A stretch of DNA of 10,272 bases from the NCBI GenBank assembly GCA_017853915.1, contig JAFMIS010000056.1, positions 1-10,272 on the forward strand, written 5' to 3'. A program made the translations under genes and the position numbers. Within the stretch, counting starts at the first letter, position 1, and every line of letters starts with the position of its first letter. Below the pieces are notes generated by a model, which searched no databases, had not been told where the DNA came from, and saw only the letters and a list, made by a program, of their open reading frames with translations. Shown in pieces: positions 1 to 6,865 of this stretch. This DNA is from a bacterium (GTDB lineage: Bacteria; Bdellovibrionota_C; UBA2361; OMII01).

Positions 1-206
1 CCCTTGCCCTGATTCACCTCGTGGTAGACAACTTTATCCACCTGAGGGGCAATAACCGTCCGCAAAACCTCTCGGGTTCCATCTGTAGAGCAGTCATCAA
101 CGATCACTATCTCCTTGTTCGGATGCGGCGCATTCTTCACCGCCGAGACTATCTCCTGAATGGTATTTTTTTCGTTGTAACACGGGATAACGATAGAGAG
201 CTTCAT
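1..206 (-). CDS. Family 2 glycosyltransferase, N-terminal part (runs off left edge)
   Basis: The 68 visible residues are the start of a GT-A fold glycosyltransferase of family 2, closest in feel to the dolichol/undecaprenyl-phosphate mannosyl- or glucosyltransferase (DPM1-like) group. The sequence opens with MKLSIVIPCYNEKNTI, the typical first beta strand and nucleotide-binding turn. It then has EIVIVDDCSTDGT, where the aspartates contact the nucleotide-sugar and metal, and ends at the edge in NQGKG, the usual loop after the third strand. These enzymes move a sugar from a nucleotide donor to a lipid carrier or glycan at the cytoplasmic membrane face; the acceptor cannot be told from this fragment. 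The ATG at 206 is preceded by AGG seven bases upstream and a plausible promoter at 236-263. The gene is divergent from gyrA. The family call is firm; the subfamily is not. Confidence 0.9.
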   Translation of the reverse strand, partial: MKLSIVIPCYNEKNTIQEIVSAVKNAPHPNKEIVIVDDCSTDGTREVLRTVIAPQVDKVVYHEVNQGK

Positions 207-235
207 GATGATACCTGCCAATCAATTACCCCCCT

Positions 236-263
236 TATATAGCAGGTCCCTGCCACCATTCAA
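236..263 (-). promoter_or_regulatory. Putative sigma-70 promoter of the glycosyltransferase gene
   Basis: On the minus strand, TTGAAT (258-263) is followed after 16 bases by TATATA (236-241); reading the -10 as the overlapping TATAAG gives an 18-base spacer. This predicts a short leader of about 20-25 bases before the ATG at 206. A GCAGG-tc-CCTGC inverted repeat (242-253) fills most of the spacer. Assigned by eye from consensus. Confidence 0.45.
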
Positions 264-333
264 AGGGCCCGTTCCTCGGCAAAAAAACCACCGAAAAGCC
301 CTCATTTGATGGGGATAAAGGCTCGATAATCCC

Positions 334-362
334 TTGAACTGACACCCTCCTTACCCTATGCT
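334..362 (+). promoter_or_regulatory. Putative sigma-70 promoter of gyrA
   Basis: TTGAAC (334-339), a 17-base spacer and TATGCT (357-362) form a reasonable sigma-70 promoter. The -10 box lies only six bases before the gyrA ATG at 369, so the expected transcription start falls on or next to that A. This would give a leaderless mRNA. An alternative upstream pair, TTGATG and TAATCC within about 305-332, is weaker (15-base spacer) but would leave a normal leader. Confidence 0.45.
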
Positions 363-368
363 TCGGGA

Positions 369-2879
369 ATGGAAAATCAAGGCTCTACAAACCCTGTCAC
401 AATTGAATCCGAGATGCGCCAATCATACCTCGATTACGCCATGAGCGTAATCGTTGGGCGCGCCCTTCCTGACATCCGAGACGGACTAAAACCGGTTCAG
501 CGCCGCGTGTTGTACGCGATGCTAAAAGAGGGGCTCGTTTCAAACCGCAAACATTCAAAGTGCGCGGGAGTTGTGGGTGAGGTTTTAAAGCGCTATCACC
601 CTCACGGTGACATGCCGGTATATGAGGCTCTGGTCCGACTAGCTCAACCCTGGAACCTGCGATACCCATTGATCGACGGCCAAGGAAACTTCGGGTCGAT
701 CGACGGCGATCCCCCTGCCGCATACCGTTACACCGAGTGCCGCATGACCGAGCTTGCCGAGCGGCTGTTAGAGGATATCGAGAAAGAGACGGTTGATTTC
801 ACACCTAATTTCGACGACTCCGTGCTTGAGCCGGTTACCCTGCCAGCCGTAGTGCCAAATCTTCTGGTAAATGGCGCAAATGGTATCGCGGTTGGAATGG
901 CCACACACATACCTCCTCACAACCTTACCGAGGTAATCAACGGAGCCCTCGCTTTAATTGACAACCCTGAGACATCGATTCAGGAGCTTCTTGAGCTCAT
1001 TCCCGGCCCTGATTTCCCAACTGGTGGCTTAATTTACGGGCGCGGTCCGATCGTAAGCGCGTACTCAACCGGGCGTGGCATTGTTCAAGTTCGAGCGAAA
1101 GCTCACTTTGAGAAACTAAAGGGAAAGAGCCGCGAGGCTGATATTATCGTTGTCACAGAGATTCCGTATCAACTCAACAAGGCCCGCCTCATCGAAAAGA
1201 TTGCGGAGCTGGTAAACGAGAAAGAGATCGAGGGAATCTCCAAACTTCGAGACGAAAGCGATCGAAGCGGAATGCGCATCGTGATGGAGCTCAAACGCGA
1301 CGCGACTCCCGAAGTAGTTCTTAACCAGCTCTACAAGCTCACCCCGATGCAATCAAGCTTCGGCATAGTGAACCTCGCGATCGTCGATGGAAAGCCGGCG
1401 GTATGCACTCTTAAAGAGATGCTCAGCCATTTCCTCAATCATCGCCGCGATGTTGTAACCCGTCGCACTGATTTTGAGCTCAAGAAAGCCAAAGAGCGTA
1501 TGCACATCTTGGAGGGTTTCAAGATCGCGCTACTCAACCTTGATGAGGTCATCAAGCTCATTCGCGCAGCGAGCACTCCAAAAGACGCGAGAGACGAACT
1601 CATCTCTCGCTTCGAACTCTCGACAACCCAAGCGCAAGCGATTCTCGACTTACGGCTTCAAAAGCTGACCGGCATGGAGCGTCTGGCGATCGAGAAGGAG
1701 CATGAAGAGCTCTCCAAGCTTATTCAGGACCTCTTGAGCATCCTCGCTGACGCCAAGAAAGTCGACGCGATTATCGCCAAAGAACTCACTGAGGTAAAAG
1801 AGAAGTATGGAGATGCTCGCCGCACCGAGATCCTTGATGACGGTGGCGAGATCGACATGACCGATCTGATTGAAGATGAGGAGATGGTGGTAACGATTAG
1901 CCACAAGGGATACGTCAAGCGAACCTCCGTAACCGAGTATCGCGAGCAGCGTCGTGGCGGCAAGGGTGTTATCGGCGCAGCTTCGGACGATGATGATTTC
2001 ATAAAGACCCTCTTCGTTACCTCAACACTTGCGGACCTCCTCGTGTTTACAAACCTTGGGCGCGTGTATTGGCTCAAGGTATACCAGATACCCGAATCAG
2101 GACGAACCTCGCGCGGACGAGCGCTCGTTAACCTGCTCGAGCTCAAGGAAGACGAGAAACCATGCGCGATTCTACCGATCAAGGAGTGGTCGGAGAGTGC
2201 CTATGTGGTACTTGCCACTCAAAGCGGTGTCATCAAGAAAACTGCGCTTGAGGAGTTCTCTCGCTCACGTAGAAATGGAATCATGGCGTGCACCCTGGAC
2301 GAGGGCGACACCCTGATCGCAGCGACCACAACGACTGGCAGCGATGACATCATCCTCGCCACTCGAGATGGTATGGCGATACGATTCCCTGAGGATCAGG
2401 TTCGATCCATGGGTCGTGCGGCTCGCGGAGTTACGGGAATACGCTTCGAGGGCGACGACAAGGTCGTGAGCATGGCTGTTCTTACTAAGGCCGCTCAGCA
2501 ACAAGGTGAGGGGATCGAGGAGACCACGCTCCTCACGATCTGCCAAAATGGTTACGGAAAGCGTACGGTCGTATCAGAGTATCGCTCCCAAAACAGAGGC
2601 GGAAAGGGCCTTATCGATATTCAAACCGAGGGCAGAAACGGCCCAGTCATTGAAGCGATCGCGGTAACGAGCGCGAGCGGGATGATGCTTATCACCTCTG
2701 GCGGCAAGATTATTCGAACGAGCGCTTCAGATGTTTCGGTAATCGGTCGAAATACGCGCGGAGTAAAACTCATAGATCTTGACGCTGAAGAGAAGGTAGT
2801 AGCCGTTTCCACGGCACCCCTTGATTCAAATGGCTCCGCGTCAGACGAGGTCCCAACTGATCCAAGCGCTGTAAATTAA
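369..2879 (+). CDS. gyrA: DNA gyrase subunit A
   Basis: This is the breakage-reunion subunit of type IIA topoisomerase. With GyrB it introduces negative supercoils using ATP. The 836 residues compare with 875 in E. coli; the shortfall is spread over loops and the acidic tail. The N-terminal winged-helix domain carries SYLDYAMSVIVGRALPD (about 19-35), GLKPVQRRVLYAM (39-51) and YHPHGD (76-81). The catalytic pair is Arg120-Tyr121 in AAYRYTE. The C-terminal beta-pinwheel holds an exact GyrA box QRRGGKG (527-533), which separates it from ParC, and a degenerate repeat QNRGGKG (741-747). In the quinolone region, the residue equivalent to E. coli Ser83 is Met82 and that of Asp87 is Glu86. The ATG at 369 gives the family's usual N-terminus. 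No Shine-Dalgarno sits at the right distance (only GGGA touching the ATG). gpsA follows after six bases. Confidence 0.98.
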   Translation: MENQGSTNPVTIESEMRQSYLDYAMSVIVGRALPDIRDGLKPVQRRVLYAMLKEGLVSNRKHSKCAGVVGEVLKRYHPHGDMPVYEALVRLAQPWNLRYPLIDGQGNFGSIDGDPPAAYRYTECRMTELAERLLEDIEKETVDFTPNFDDSVLEPVTLPAVVPNLLVNGANGIAVGMATHIPPHNLTEVINGALALIDNPETSIQELLELIPGPDFPTGGLIYGRGPIVSAYSTGRGIVQVRAKAHFEKLKGKSREADIIVVTEIPYQLNKARLIEKIAELVNEKEIEGISKLRDESDRSGMRIVMELKRDATPEVVLNQLYKLTPMQSSFGIVNLAIVDGKPAVCTLKEMLSHFLNHRRDVVTRRTDFELKKAKERMHILEGFKIALLNLDEVIKLIRAASTPKDARDELISRFELSTTQAQAILDLRLQKLTGMERLAIEKEHEELSKLIQDLLSILADAKKVDAIIAKELTEVKEKYGDARRTEILDDGGEIDMTDLIEDEEMVVTISHKGYVKRTSVTEYREQRRGGKGVIGAASDDDDFIKTLFVTSTLADLLVFTNLGRVYWLKVYQIPESGRTSRGRALVNLLELKEDEKPCAILPIKEWSESAYVVLATQSGVIKKTALEEFSRSRRNGIMACTLDEGDTLIAATTTTGSDDIILATRDGMAIRFPEDQVRSMGRAARGVTGIRFEGDDKVVSMAVLTKAAQQQGEGIEETTLLTICQNGYGKRTVVSEYRSQNRGGKGLIDIQTEGRNGPVIEAIAVTSASGMMLITSGGKIIRTSASDVSVIGRNTRGVKLIDLDAEEKVVAVSTAPLDSNGSASDEVPTDPSAVN

Positions 2880-2885
2880 TACACG

Positions 2886-3887
2886 ATGAGCGCCCCACCC
2901 ACCCTGTCTTCTCAAGTGGCAGTGATTGGTTTGGGCGCGTGGGGAACCGCGCTGGCGTTGCACTGCGCTCGCCAAGGCCATCAGGTTACAGCGTGGCATC
3001 GCGATCCGGAGATCGTGCGATCCCTCCAGGCCTCAAGAACTTTTTCCTGGCGGGGATCGACTCTGGCTCTTCCTGATGCGGTCGCGCCGACCAGTAGTAT
3101 CGCTGACTGCGCGTCATGCGAATACTGCGTTATCGCTCTCCCCTCCGGAGCCTGGAGTGCGGTAGTCCCCTTTCTGAAAAACAAGATCCTTATCAGCGCT
3201 ACCAAGGGCATAGAAAAAACATCCACACGCACCCCGCTGTCATACGCTCAGCATTCATTAGGGAGAGATCCAAACTCTCTGTGCGTCATTTCAGGACCCA
3301 GCTTCGCGTCAGACCTCGTAAGCCAAACTCCGATATCACTTACCGCGGCCTCAAAATCTTTGGACACAGCACATGCGGTCTCGCGTCTTTTGCACAGCAA
3401 TACGTTTCGTGTCTACACCTCCACCGATCCTCTCGGTGTGGAATTAGGGGGCATACTCAAAAACATCATGGCCATCGCCGTTGGTATGTCAGATGGCCTT
3501 TCATATGGCCCCTCAACGCGCGCCGCGCTGATCGCTCGTGGCCTCGCTGAAATGACCCGTATCGCTGTTGCCCTCGGAGCTCAGCAACAAACGCTCTTCG
3601 GGCTCTCAGGCCTTGGAGATCTCATCATGACCGCAACCGAAGATCAGAGCCGAAACCGAATGGTGGGGTTGAGGTTAGGACGGGGAGAGAAGCTTCAGGA
3701 CATCGTGAGCACCCTCGCATCAACTGCTGAAGGCGTCACCAGCGCGCCGCTTATACACGATCTCATTAGGAAAAAGGGGATAGATGCCCCGATCACAAGC
3801 CACGTCGTTCAGGTCCTGCAAGGCTCTTTGAGTCCACGTGACATGGCAGCGTCACTTATGTCACGGCCCGGGCGAAGCGAGTTTTAG
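2886..3887 (+). CDS. gpsA: Glycerol-3-phosphate dehydrogenase [NAD(P)+]
   Basis: This cytoplasmic enzyme reduces dihydroxyacetone phosphate to sn-glycerol-3-phosphate, the backbone precursor of phospholipids. Its 333 residues match the family's usual length. The N-terminal Rossmann fold has the dinucleotide motif GLGAWG (15-20). Lys107 sits in ATKGIE and Lys192 in LGGILKNIMAIA, the two conserved lysines near the active site. SGPSFA (136-141) and SGLGDL (241-246) are further family signatures, and the all-alpha C-terminal domain contains the substrate-binding stretch around GPSTRAALIARG. The start is six bases after the gyrA stop with no good Shine-Dalgarno, so translation is probably coupled to gyrA. 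The first eight residues (MSAPPTLS) precede the fold and may be a free tail. The gene converges on ctaB with a 23-base gap and no evident terminator hairpin. Confidence 0.97.
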   Translation: MSAPPTLSSQVAVIGLGAWGTALALHCARQGHQVTAWHRDPEIVRSLQASRTFSWRGSTLALPDAVAPTSSIADCASCEYCVIALPSGAWSAVVPFLKNKILISATKGIEKTSTRTPLSYAQHSLGRDPNSLCVISGPSFASDLVSQTPISLTAASKSLDTAHAVSRLLHSNTFRVYTSTDPLGVELGGILKNIMAIAVGMSDGLSYGPSTRAALIARGLAEMTRIAVALGAQQQTLFGLSGLGDLIMTATEDQSRNRMVGLRLGRGEKLQDIVSTLASTAEGVTSAPLIHDLIRKKGIDAPITSHVVQVLQGSLSPRDMAASLMSRPGRSEF

Positions 3888-3910
3888 ATTTTGTTGCTAG
3901 CCCTACCGCA

Positions 3911-4795
3911 CTATGAAAGCGAGCTATCGCACAAGATAAGGGCAAAAAATATCGGCAGATATATCACCGAAGCCATCAAGAGCGTTCGCGCGTCCTGCAC
4001 TGAGTGACTTCGCCACAACCTGATTCCGAGGAGAAGCATGCCCACCCCCAGAACGCCCACTCCCCAAGCGTAGACCACCCCAGCCATTCCGCAGTAGTAC
4101 GGGAGCAGTGATATAGGAATCAACAACACCGAGAAGCCGAGTATCTGACGGAACGTTCGAGCCCCATCGGGATACACCACCGGAAGCATCTTAAAGCCTC
4201 CACGCTCGTAGTCCTCCTTATACATCCAGGCGATCGCATAGAAGTGTGGATGCTGCCACACAAACAGGATAAGGAAGATGATCCATGCTCCAAGATCCAC
4301 ATGGCCAGTGGCCGCGGCCCAGCCCCCCATCGGTGGGAGCGCGCCAGGAACGGCACCTACAACTGTGTTCCACCACGAGATTTTTTTAAGAGGAGTGTAG
4401 ACGAGAACGTATAAAAAAATCGTCAAAAGCGAGAGGAAGGCGGTCAAAATATTAACCTGCAGCGCCAAAAGGGTGACTCCGAGGAGCGAAAGCACGAGTC
4501 CGAATAACAAGGCATGCTGGGGATCCACCGCGCCTTGGGGCAGAGCCCTCGACCTCGTACGATTCATCAGGACATCACAATCACGCTCAAGGTAGTTATT
4601 GAGAACTGCCGCACCGCCCGCGGTCAGACCGGTACCGATCAGCATGGCGACAAAGGTCGTCCAGGGCTCAATAGTCTTAGCGCCCAAGAAGTATCCGGCC
4701 GCGCTCATCAGAACCACCATAGTAAGAATACGAGGTTTCGTCAGCGCTACATACGCTGAAATGCGACCTCTCTCTTTGATGGTATCGGCTTCCAT
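3911..4795 (-). CDS. ctaB: Protoheme IX farnesyltransferase (heme O synthase)
   Basis: This UbiA-superfamily membrane enzyme attaches the farnesyl group to protoheme, giving heme O for cytochrome bo/ba3/aa3-type oxidases (also named cyoE). The 294 residues form a multi-pass protein with about eight or nine hydrophobic segments. The first prenyl-diphosphate/Mg motif reads NNYLERDCDVLMNRTRSRAL (66-85), with Glu70 where E. coli CyoE has Asp. The central YTPLKKISWWN (133-143) and GAVPGALPPMGGW (147-159) are diagnostic of the heme O synthase branch. The second motif includes WQHPHFYAIAW (180-190) and DYERGGFKMLPV (195-206). The ATG at 4795 has AGG six bases upstream. No cytochrome oxidase subunit or ctaA lies in the window, so this copy sits outside a cox operon here. 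It follows lepB copy 1 on the same strand after 132 bases. Confidence 0.97.
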   Translation of the reverse strand: MEADTIKERGRISAYVALTKPRILTMVVLMSAAGYFLGAKTIEPWTTFVAMLIGTGLTAGGAAVLNNYLERDCDVLMNRTRSRALPQGAVDPQHALLFGLVLSLLGVTLLALQVNILTAFLSLLTIFLYVLVYTPLKKISWWNTVVGAVPGALPPMGGWAAATGHVDLGAWIIFLILFVWQHPHFYAIAWMYKEDYERGGFKMLPVVYPDGARTFRQILGFSVLLIPISLLPYYCGMAGVVYAWGVGVLGVGMLLLGIRLWRSHSVQDARTLLMASVIYLPIFFALILCDSSLS

Positions 4796-4806
4796 AAGCA
4801 GCCTGG

Positions 4807-4835
4807 ATGGTAGGCAGTTGAAGGTAGCAAGTCAA
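4807..4835 (-). promoter_or_regulatory. Possible sigma-70 promoter of ctaB
   Basis: Minus-strand TTGACT (4830-4835), a 17-base spacer and TACCAT (4807-4812). The -35 box is good; the -10 box matches four of six positions. The predicted start leaves only about five bases before the ATG at 4795, so either the leader is very short or ctaB is read from further upstream. Confidence 0.3.
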
Positions 4836-4927
4836 TCAAGTGTCCGCTATCTATGACTCCGTCACGAACGGAACACAACGGTATTAGGAGGGAAAGTGAG
4901 GCAGCCAGCGTGGAGAGCCTGGCCGTT

Positions 4928-5575
4928 TTATCGAATAAGTGTGCCGGATCGGTCCGGATTCGTCGACGACCAATATATGGCGGCGACAGGACCTACTACT
5001 CGGTCACTACTCACAAAGGGTTGCTGCCAAAATCTCGAGTCAAACGACTCATCTCTGTTATCGCCGAGCACGAAGAGGGACCCACCCGGGACATCAAACG
5101 CCTGCTCTTGGTCGATCCCACCTTTGGTCCAGCGAGCATACTGCTCATCCACAACAGCTCCATTTACCTCAACAGTCGAGCCGTGAATTGATATCCTATC
5201 GCCTGGTATTCCGATTACTCGCTTTACCATGGCTCGCGTGCTCTCATCGACTGCTGTGCTCGGATCATCCGGACGCCTAAACACAACGACCTGCCCTCGC
5301 TGAGGAGTAGACCAGGACATTATTGACTTATCCATAAACGGAATTCGGATCCCGTATGCAAACTTCGGCACCAAAATAAAATCGTCGGATTCAAGAGTTG
5401 GAACCATCGATTCGGAGGGAATGTAGAAGCTCTCAAGCACGAAGCTCTTGGTCATCCAGAGAGCTAACGCGAGCGCAGCGAAGCTTTTTAGCTGCCCACG
5501 CACGGCGGTCAGGAGCTTTGTGAGATCAATTGAATATGTGGCCGCTGCCACCGCTCGATCCTTAAGCATTTCCAT
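4928..5575 (-). CDS. lepB: Signal peptidase I, copy 1
   Basis: This membrane-bound serine/lysine protease removes signal peptides from proteins exported by Sec or Tat. Counting from the ATG at 5575 it has 215 residues. There is one N-terminal membrane segment (about 28-46), then PSESMVPTL with nucleophile Ser56, and MVKRVIGIPGD with general-base Lys118. The conserved box GDNRDESFDSRFW is at 171-183. It lacks the second membrane helix and large insertions of E. coli LepB, as is common in short family members. The frame extends seven codons upstream to a TTG at 5596, but the ATG at 5575 has a GGATGG purine stretch just before it; the ATG at 5569 is also possible. It lies 133 bases downstream of the ccmH-like gene, across a hairpin, and 132 bases upstream of ctaB. 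A second lepB lies about 2.2 kb upstream on the same strand. Confidence 0.94.
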   Translation of the reverse strand: MEMLKDRAVAAATYSIDLTKLLTAVRGQLKSFAALALALWMTKSFVLESFYIPSESMVPTLESDDFILVPKFAYGIRIPFMDKSIMSWSTPQRGQVVVFRRPDDPSTAVDESTRAMVKRVIGIPGDRISIHGSTVEVNGAVVDEQYARWTKGGIDQEQAFDVPGGSLFVLGDNRDESFDSRFWQQPFVSSDRVVGPVAAIYWSSTNPDRSGTLIR

Positions 5576-5664
5576 ATCCCATCCGTGGAGATACAAACAA
5601 AGATTAAGAGTACAAATTTCTTAAACCCTCACTGCCATCTTCTAAAGGTTACGATGACGATACG

Positions 5665-5685
5665 CGGGGGTTGTATTCACCCCCG
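5665..5685. other. Perfect inverted repeat between ccmH-like gene and lepB copy 1
   Basis: CGGGGGT (5665-5671) and ACCCCCG (5679-5685) form a perfect 7-bp GC-rich stem with a 7-base loop. It lies 24 bases past the stop of the ccmH-like gene. Neither strand has a T-run directly after it, so it is not a standard intrinsic terminator. It could stabilise an mRNA 3' end, attenuate read-through into lepB copy 1, or bind a protein. Confidence 0.5.
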
Positions 5686-5708
5686 ACATACTGCTCTTGA
5701 GGGAAGCC

Positions 5709-6185
5709 CTAATCAAACTGAGACAGCTCTTTCTCGATACGAGCCTTAATCTCTTCGCTTATTACACTGCTAGCAGGAGCTCCCTCCTGCGATGCACTCA
5801 CGACAGTAGACGACTTTTTGCGACCTAAACCGACAACCAAAGCTGTGCAGAGCCCTGTGAGCAGAAAGCCTAATGGAATCCACCAAACCAATTTCCCGAA
5901 CCCCTCGTAGGCTGGGACCGCTCGATACTGATCCCCAAACCGGGCGAAAACCTCCTTGAGAACCTCCTCGGGAGGTGCCCCCTGTTCCAGCCTTAATCGC
6001 ATCTGCGCTTTTAGTTCGTGCGCTTTTGAACTAGGGCAATCTTGAAGGGACCGACCGGGGCAAAATGGACTAAATACCTGCTGGTAGAGCTCCACTGATT
6101 GCCTATCGAGTGCCTCAGATCGCTCATCAGCATGGGCAAACAGGATTGAGGCCAGCATTACAATCAGCGCGCTACAATATCTCAT
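5709..6185 (-). CDS. CcmH-like cytochrome c-type biogenesis protein, variant Cys motif
   Basis: The 158 residues follow the CcmH/CycL/Ccl2 layout. There is a signal peptide (about 1-19, ending in FAHA), a periplasmic helical domain, one membrane helix (about 98-120), then a cytoplasmic tail ending in a charged helix. Proteins of this family sit in the inner membrane and handle reduced apocytochrome c for heme ligation in system I maturation. The usual LRCxxC site is replaced by SPFCPGRSLQDCPSS, with Cys42 and Cys50 in CX7C spacing. The following KAHELKAQMRLRLEQGAPPEEVLKEVFARFGD matches the family's helix pattern and supports the call. The ATG overlaps the pyrE stop by four bases (ATGA), so it is translationally coupled to pyrE. 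No other ccm gene is in the window. The family is likely; the exact redox role is uncertain because of the altered motif. Confidence 0.8.
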   Translation of the reverse strand: MRYCSALIVMLASILFAHADERSEALDRQSVELYQQVFSPFCPGRSLQDCPSSKAHELKAQMRLRLEQGAPPEEVLKEVFARFGDQYRAVPAYEGFGKLVWWIPLGFLLTGLCTALVVGLGRKKSSTVVSASQEGAPASSVISEEIKARIEKELSQFD

Positions 6186-6862
6186 GACGCTCCAAACTCA
6201 GCTCGATACGCGGCTATCCGCGCGAATAGCTCATCGTCAATTCGGAACCCTGACGAGTTGTCGCCCCGTAGATACGAGATGATCTGATTTATGTTCACAA
6301 TCGACGTTACTTGAATGTTGAGCTCTCGCTCCGCTTCTTTGACAGCGGAGAGTTCGCCCGCTCCGCGCTCATCACGGTCCACCAAGATAATAACACCCGC
6401 AATCTTCACACCCACTTTCTCGCGCAGAACGGGAATGACTTCATGCAAGGTGGTGCCAGCGGTCACAACATCCTCAACCAAGACCACATTCATTCCCGCT
6501 GTCAACGGCTTGCCAACGTACTCACCGCCCTCACCTCGCGTCTTTGCCTCTTTCCTATTGAAACAAAAGCCCATCGGAGTTTTAAACTCGCTCGCGAGGG
6601 TCATTGCTGTGGATACGCACAGCGGAATCCCTTTGTATGCCGGACCAAATACAACATCAGCGGAGTGAAGATTCGAGGCGATAATTGTTTGCGCGTAAAA
6701 ACGCGAGAGCTGGGCTATTTTTTCGCCATCGTCAAAGCAACCAGTATTGATGAAGTACGGCGCCTTGCGTCCAGACTTCAAGGTAAACTCACCAAACTTG
6801 AGAGCTTTGCTTTTCACCAAAAAATCTATCACTGCCCCTTGGTGGGCATCTACGCTTGTCAT
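6182..6862 (-). CDS. pyrE: Orotate phosphoribosyltransferase
   Basis: This enzyme joins orotate and PRPP to make OMP in the fifth step of pyrimidine synthesis, in the cytoplasm and as a dimer. The 226 residues are close to E. coli PyrE (213) and strongly similar by eye: LKFGEFTLKSGRKAPYF (21-37), FGPAYKGIPL (72-81), FNRKEAKTRGEGG (101-113) and DRDERGAGE. The PRPP-binding motif VVLVEDVVTAGTT lies at 126-138. In the flexible catalytic loop, Lys104 and Lys107 are kept but the position of E. coli His105 is Arg109. The C-terminus AYRAEFGAS matches the usual AYREEFGV ending. The ATG at 6862 lies three bases after the ygfZ stop and is preceded by GGGGTGA, a good ribosome binding site. It overlaps the ccmH-like gene by four bases downstream. 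Confidence 0.97.
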   Translation of the reverse strand: MTSVDAHQGAVIDFLVKSKALKFGEFTLKSGRKAPYFINTGCFDDGEKIAQLSRFYAQTIIASNLHSADVVFGPAYKGIPLCVSTAMTLASEFKTPMGFCFNRKEAKTRGEGGEYVGKPLTAGMNVVLVEDVVTAGTTLHEVIPVLREKVGVKIAGVIILVDRDERGAGELSAVKEAERELNIQVTSIVNINQIISYLRGDNSSGFRIDDELFARIAAYRAEFGAS

Positions 6863-6865
6863 GGT

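Noticed and set aside
1724..2182. A 152-codon minus-strand open frame inside gyrA
   Set aside because: Fully antisense to a highly conserved gene; the product is a low-complexity Ser/Arg-rich sequence typical of a shadow frame.
369..2879. Possibility that the topoisomerase is ParC rather than GyrA
   Set aside because: An exact QRRGGKG GyrA box and a full pinwheel domain are present, which ParC lacks.
3888..3910. A shared terminator between the convergent gpsA and ctaB genes
   Set aside because: The 23-base gap holds no stem-loop with a T-run; termination must lie inside the opposite gene or be factor-dependent.
4899..4930. GCCAG-loop-CTGGC hairpin followed by TTTT on the plus strand downstream of lepB copy 1
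   Set aside because: The T-run is on the plus strand, where no gene ends; on the minus strand, where lepB ends, no T-run follows the stem.
4853..5191. Plus-strand open frames of 96-113 codons overlapping lepB copy 1
   Set aside because: They overlap the conserved catalytic C-terminal half of signal peptidase on the other strand and show no family motif.
5665..5685. Calling the GC-rich hairpin after the ccmH-like gene an intrinsic terminator
   Set aside because: Neither strand has a T-run after the stem, so it is listed only as an inverted repeat.
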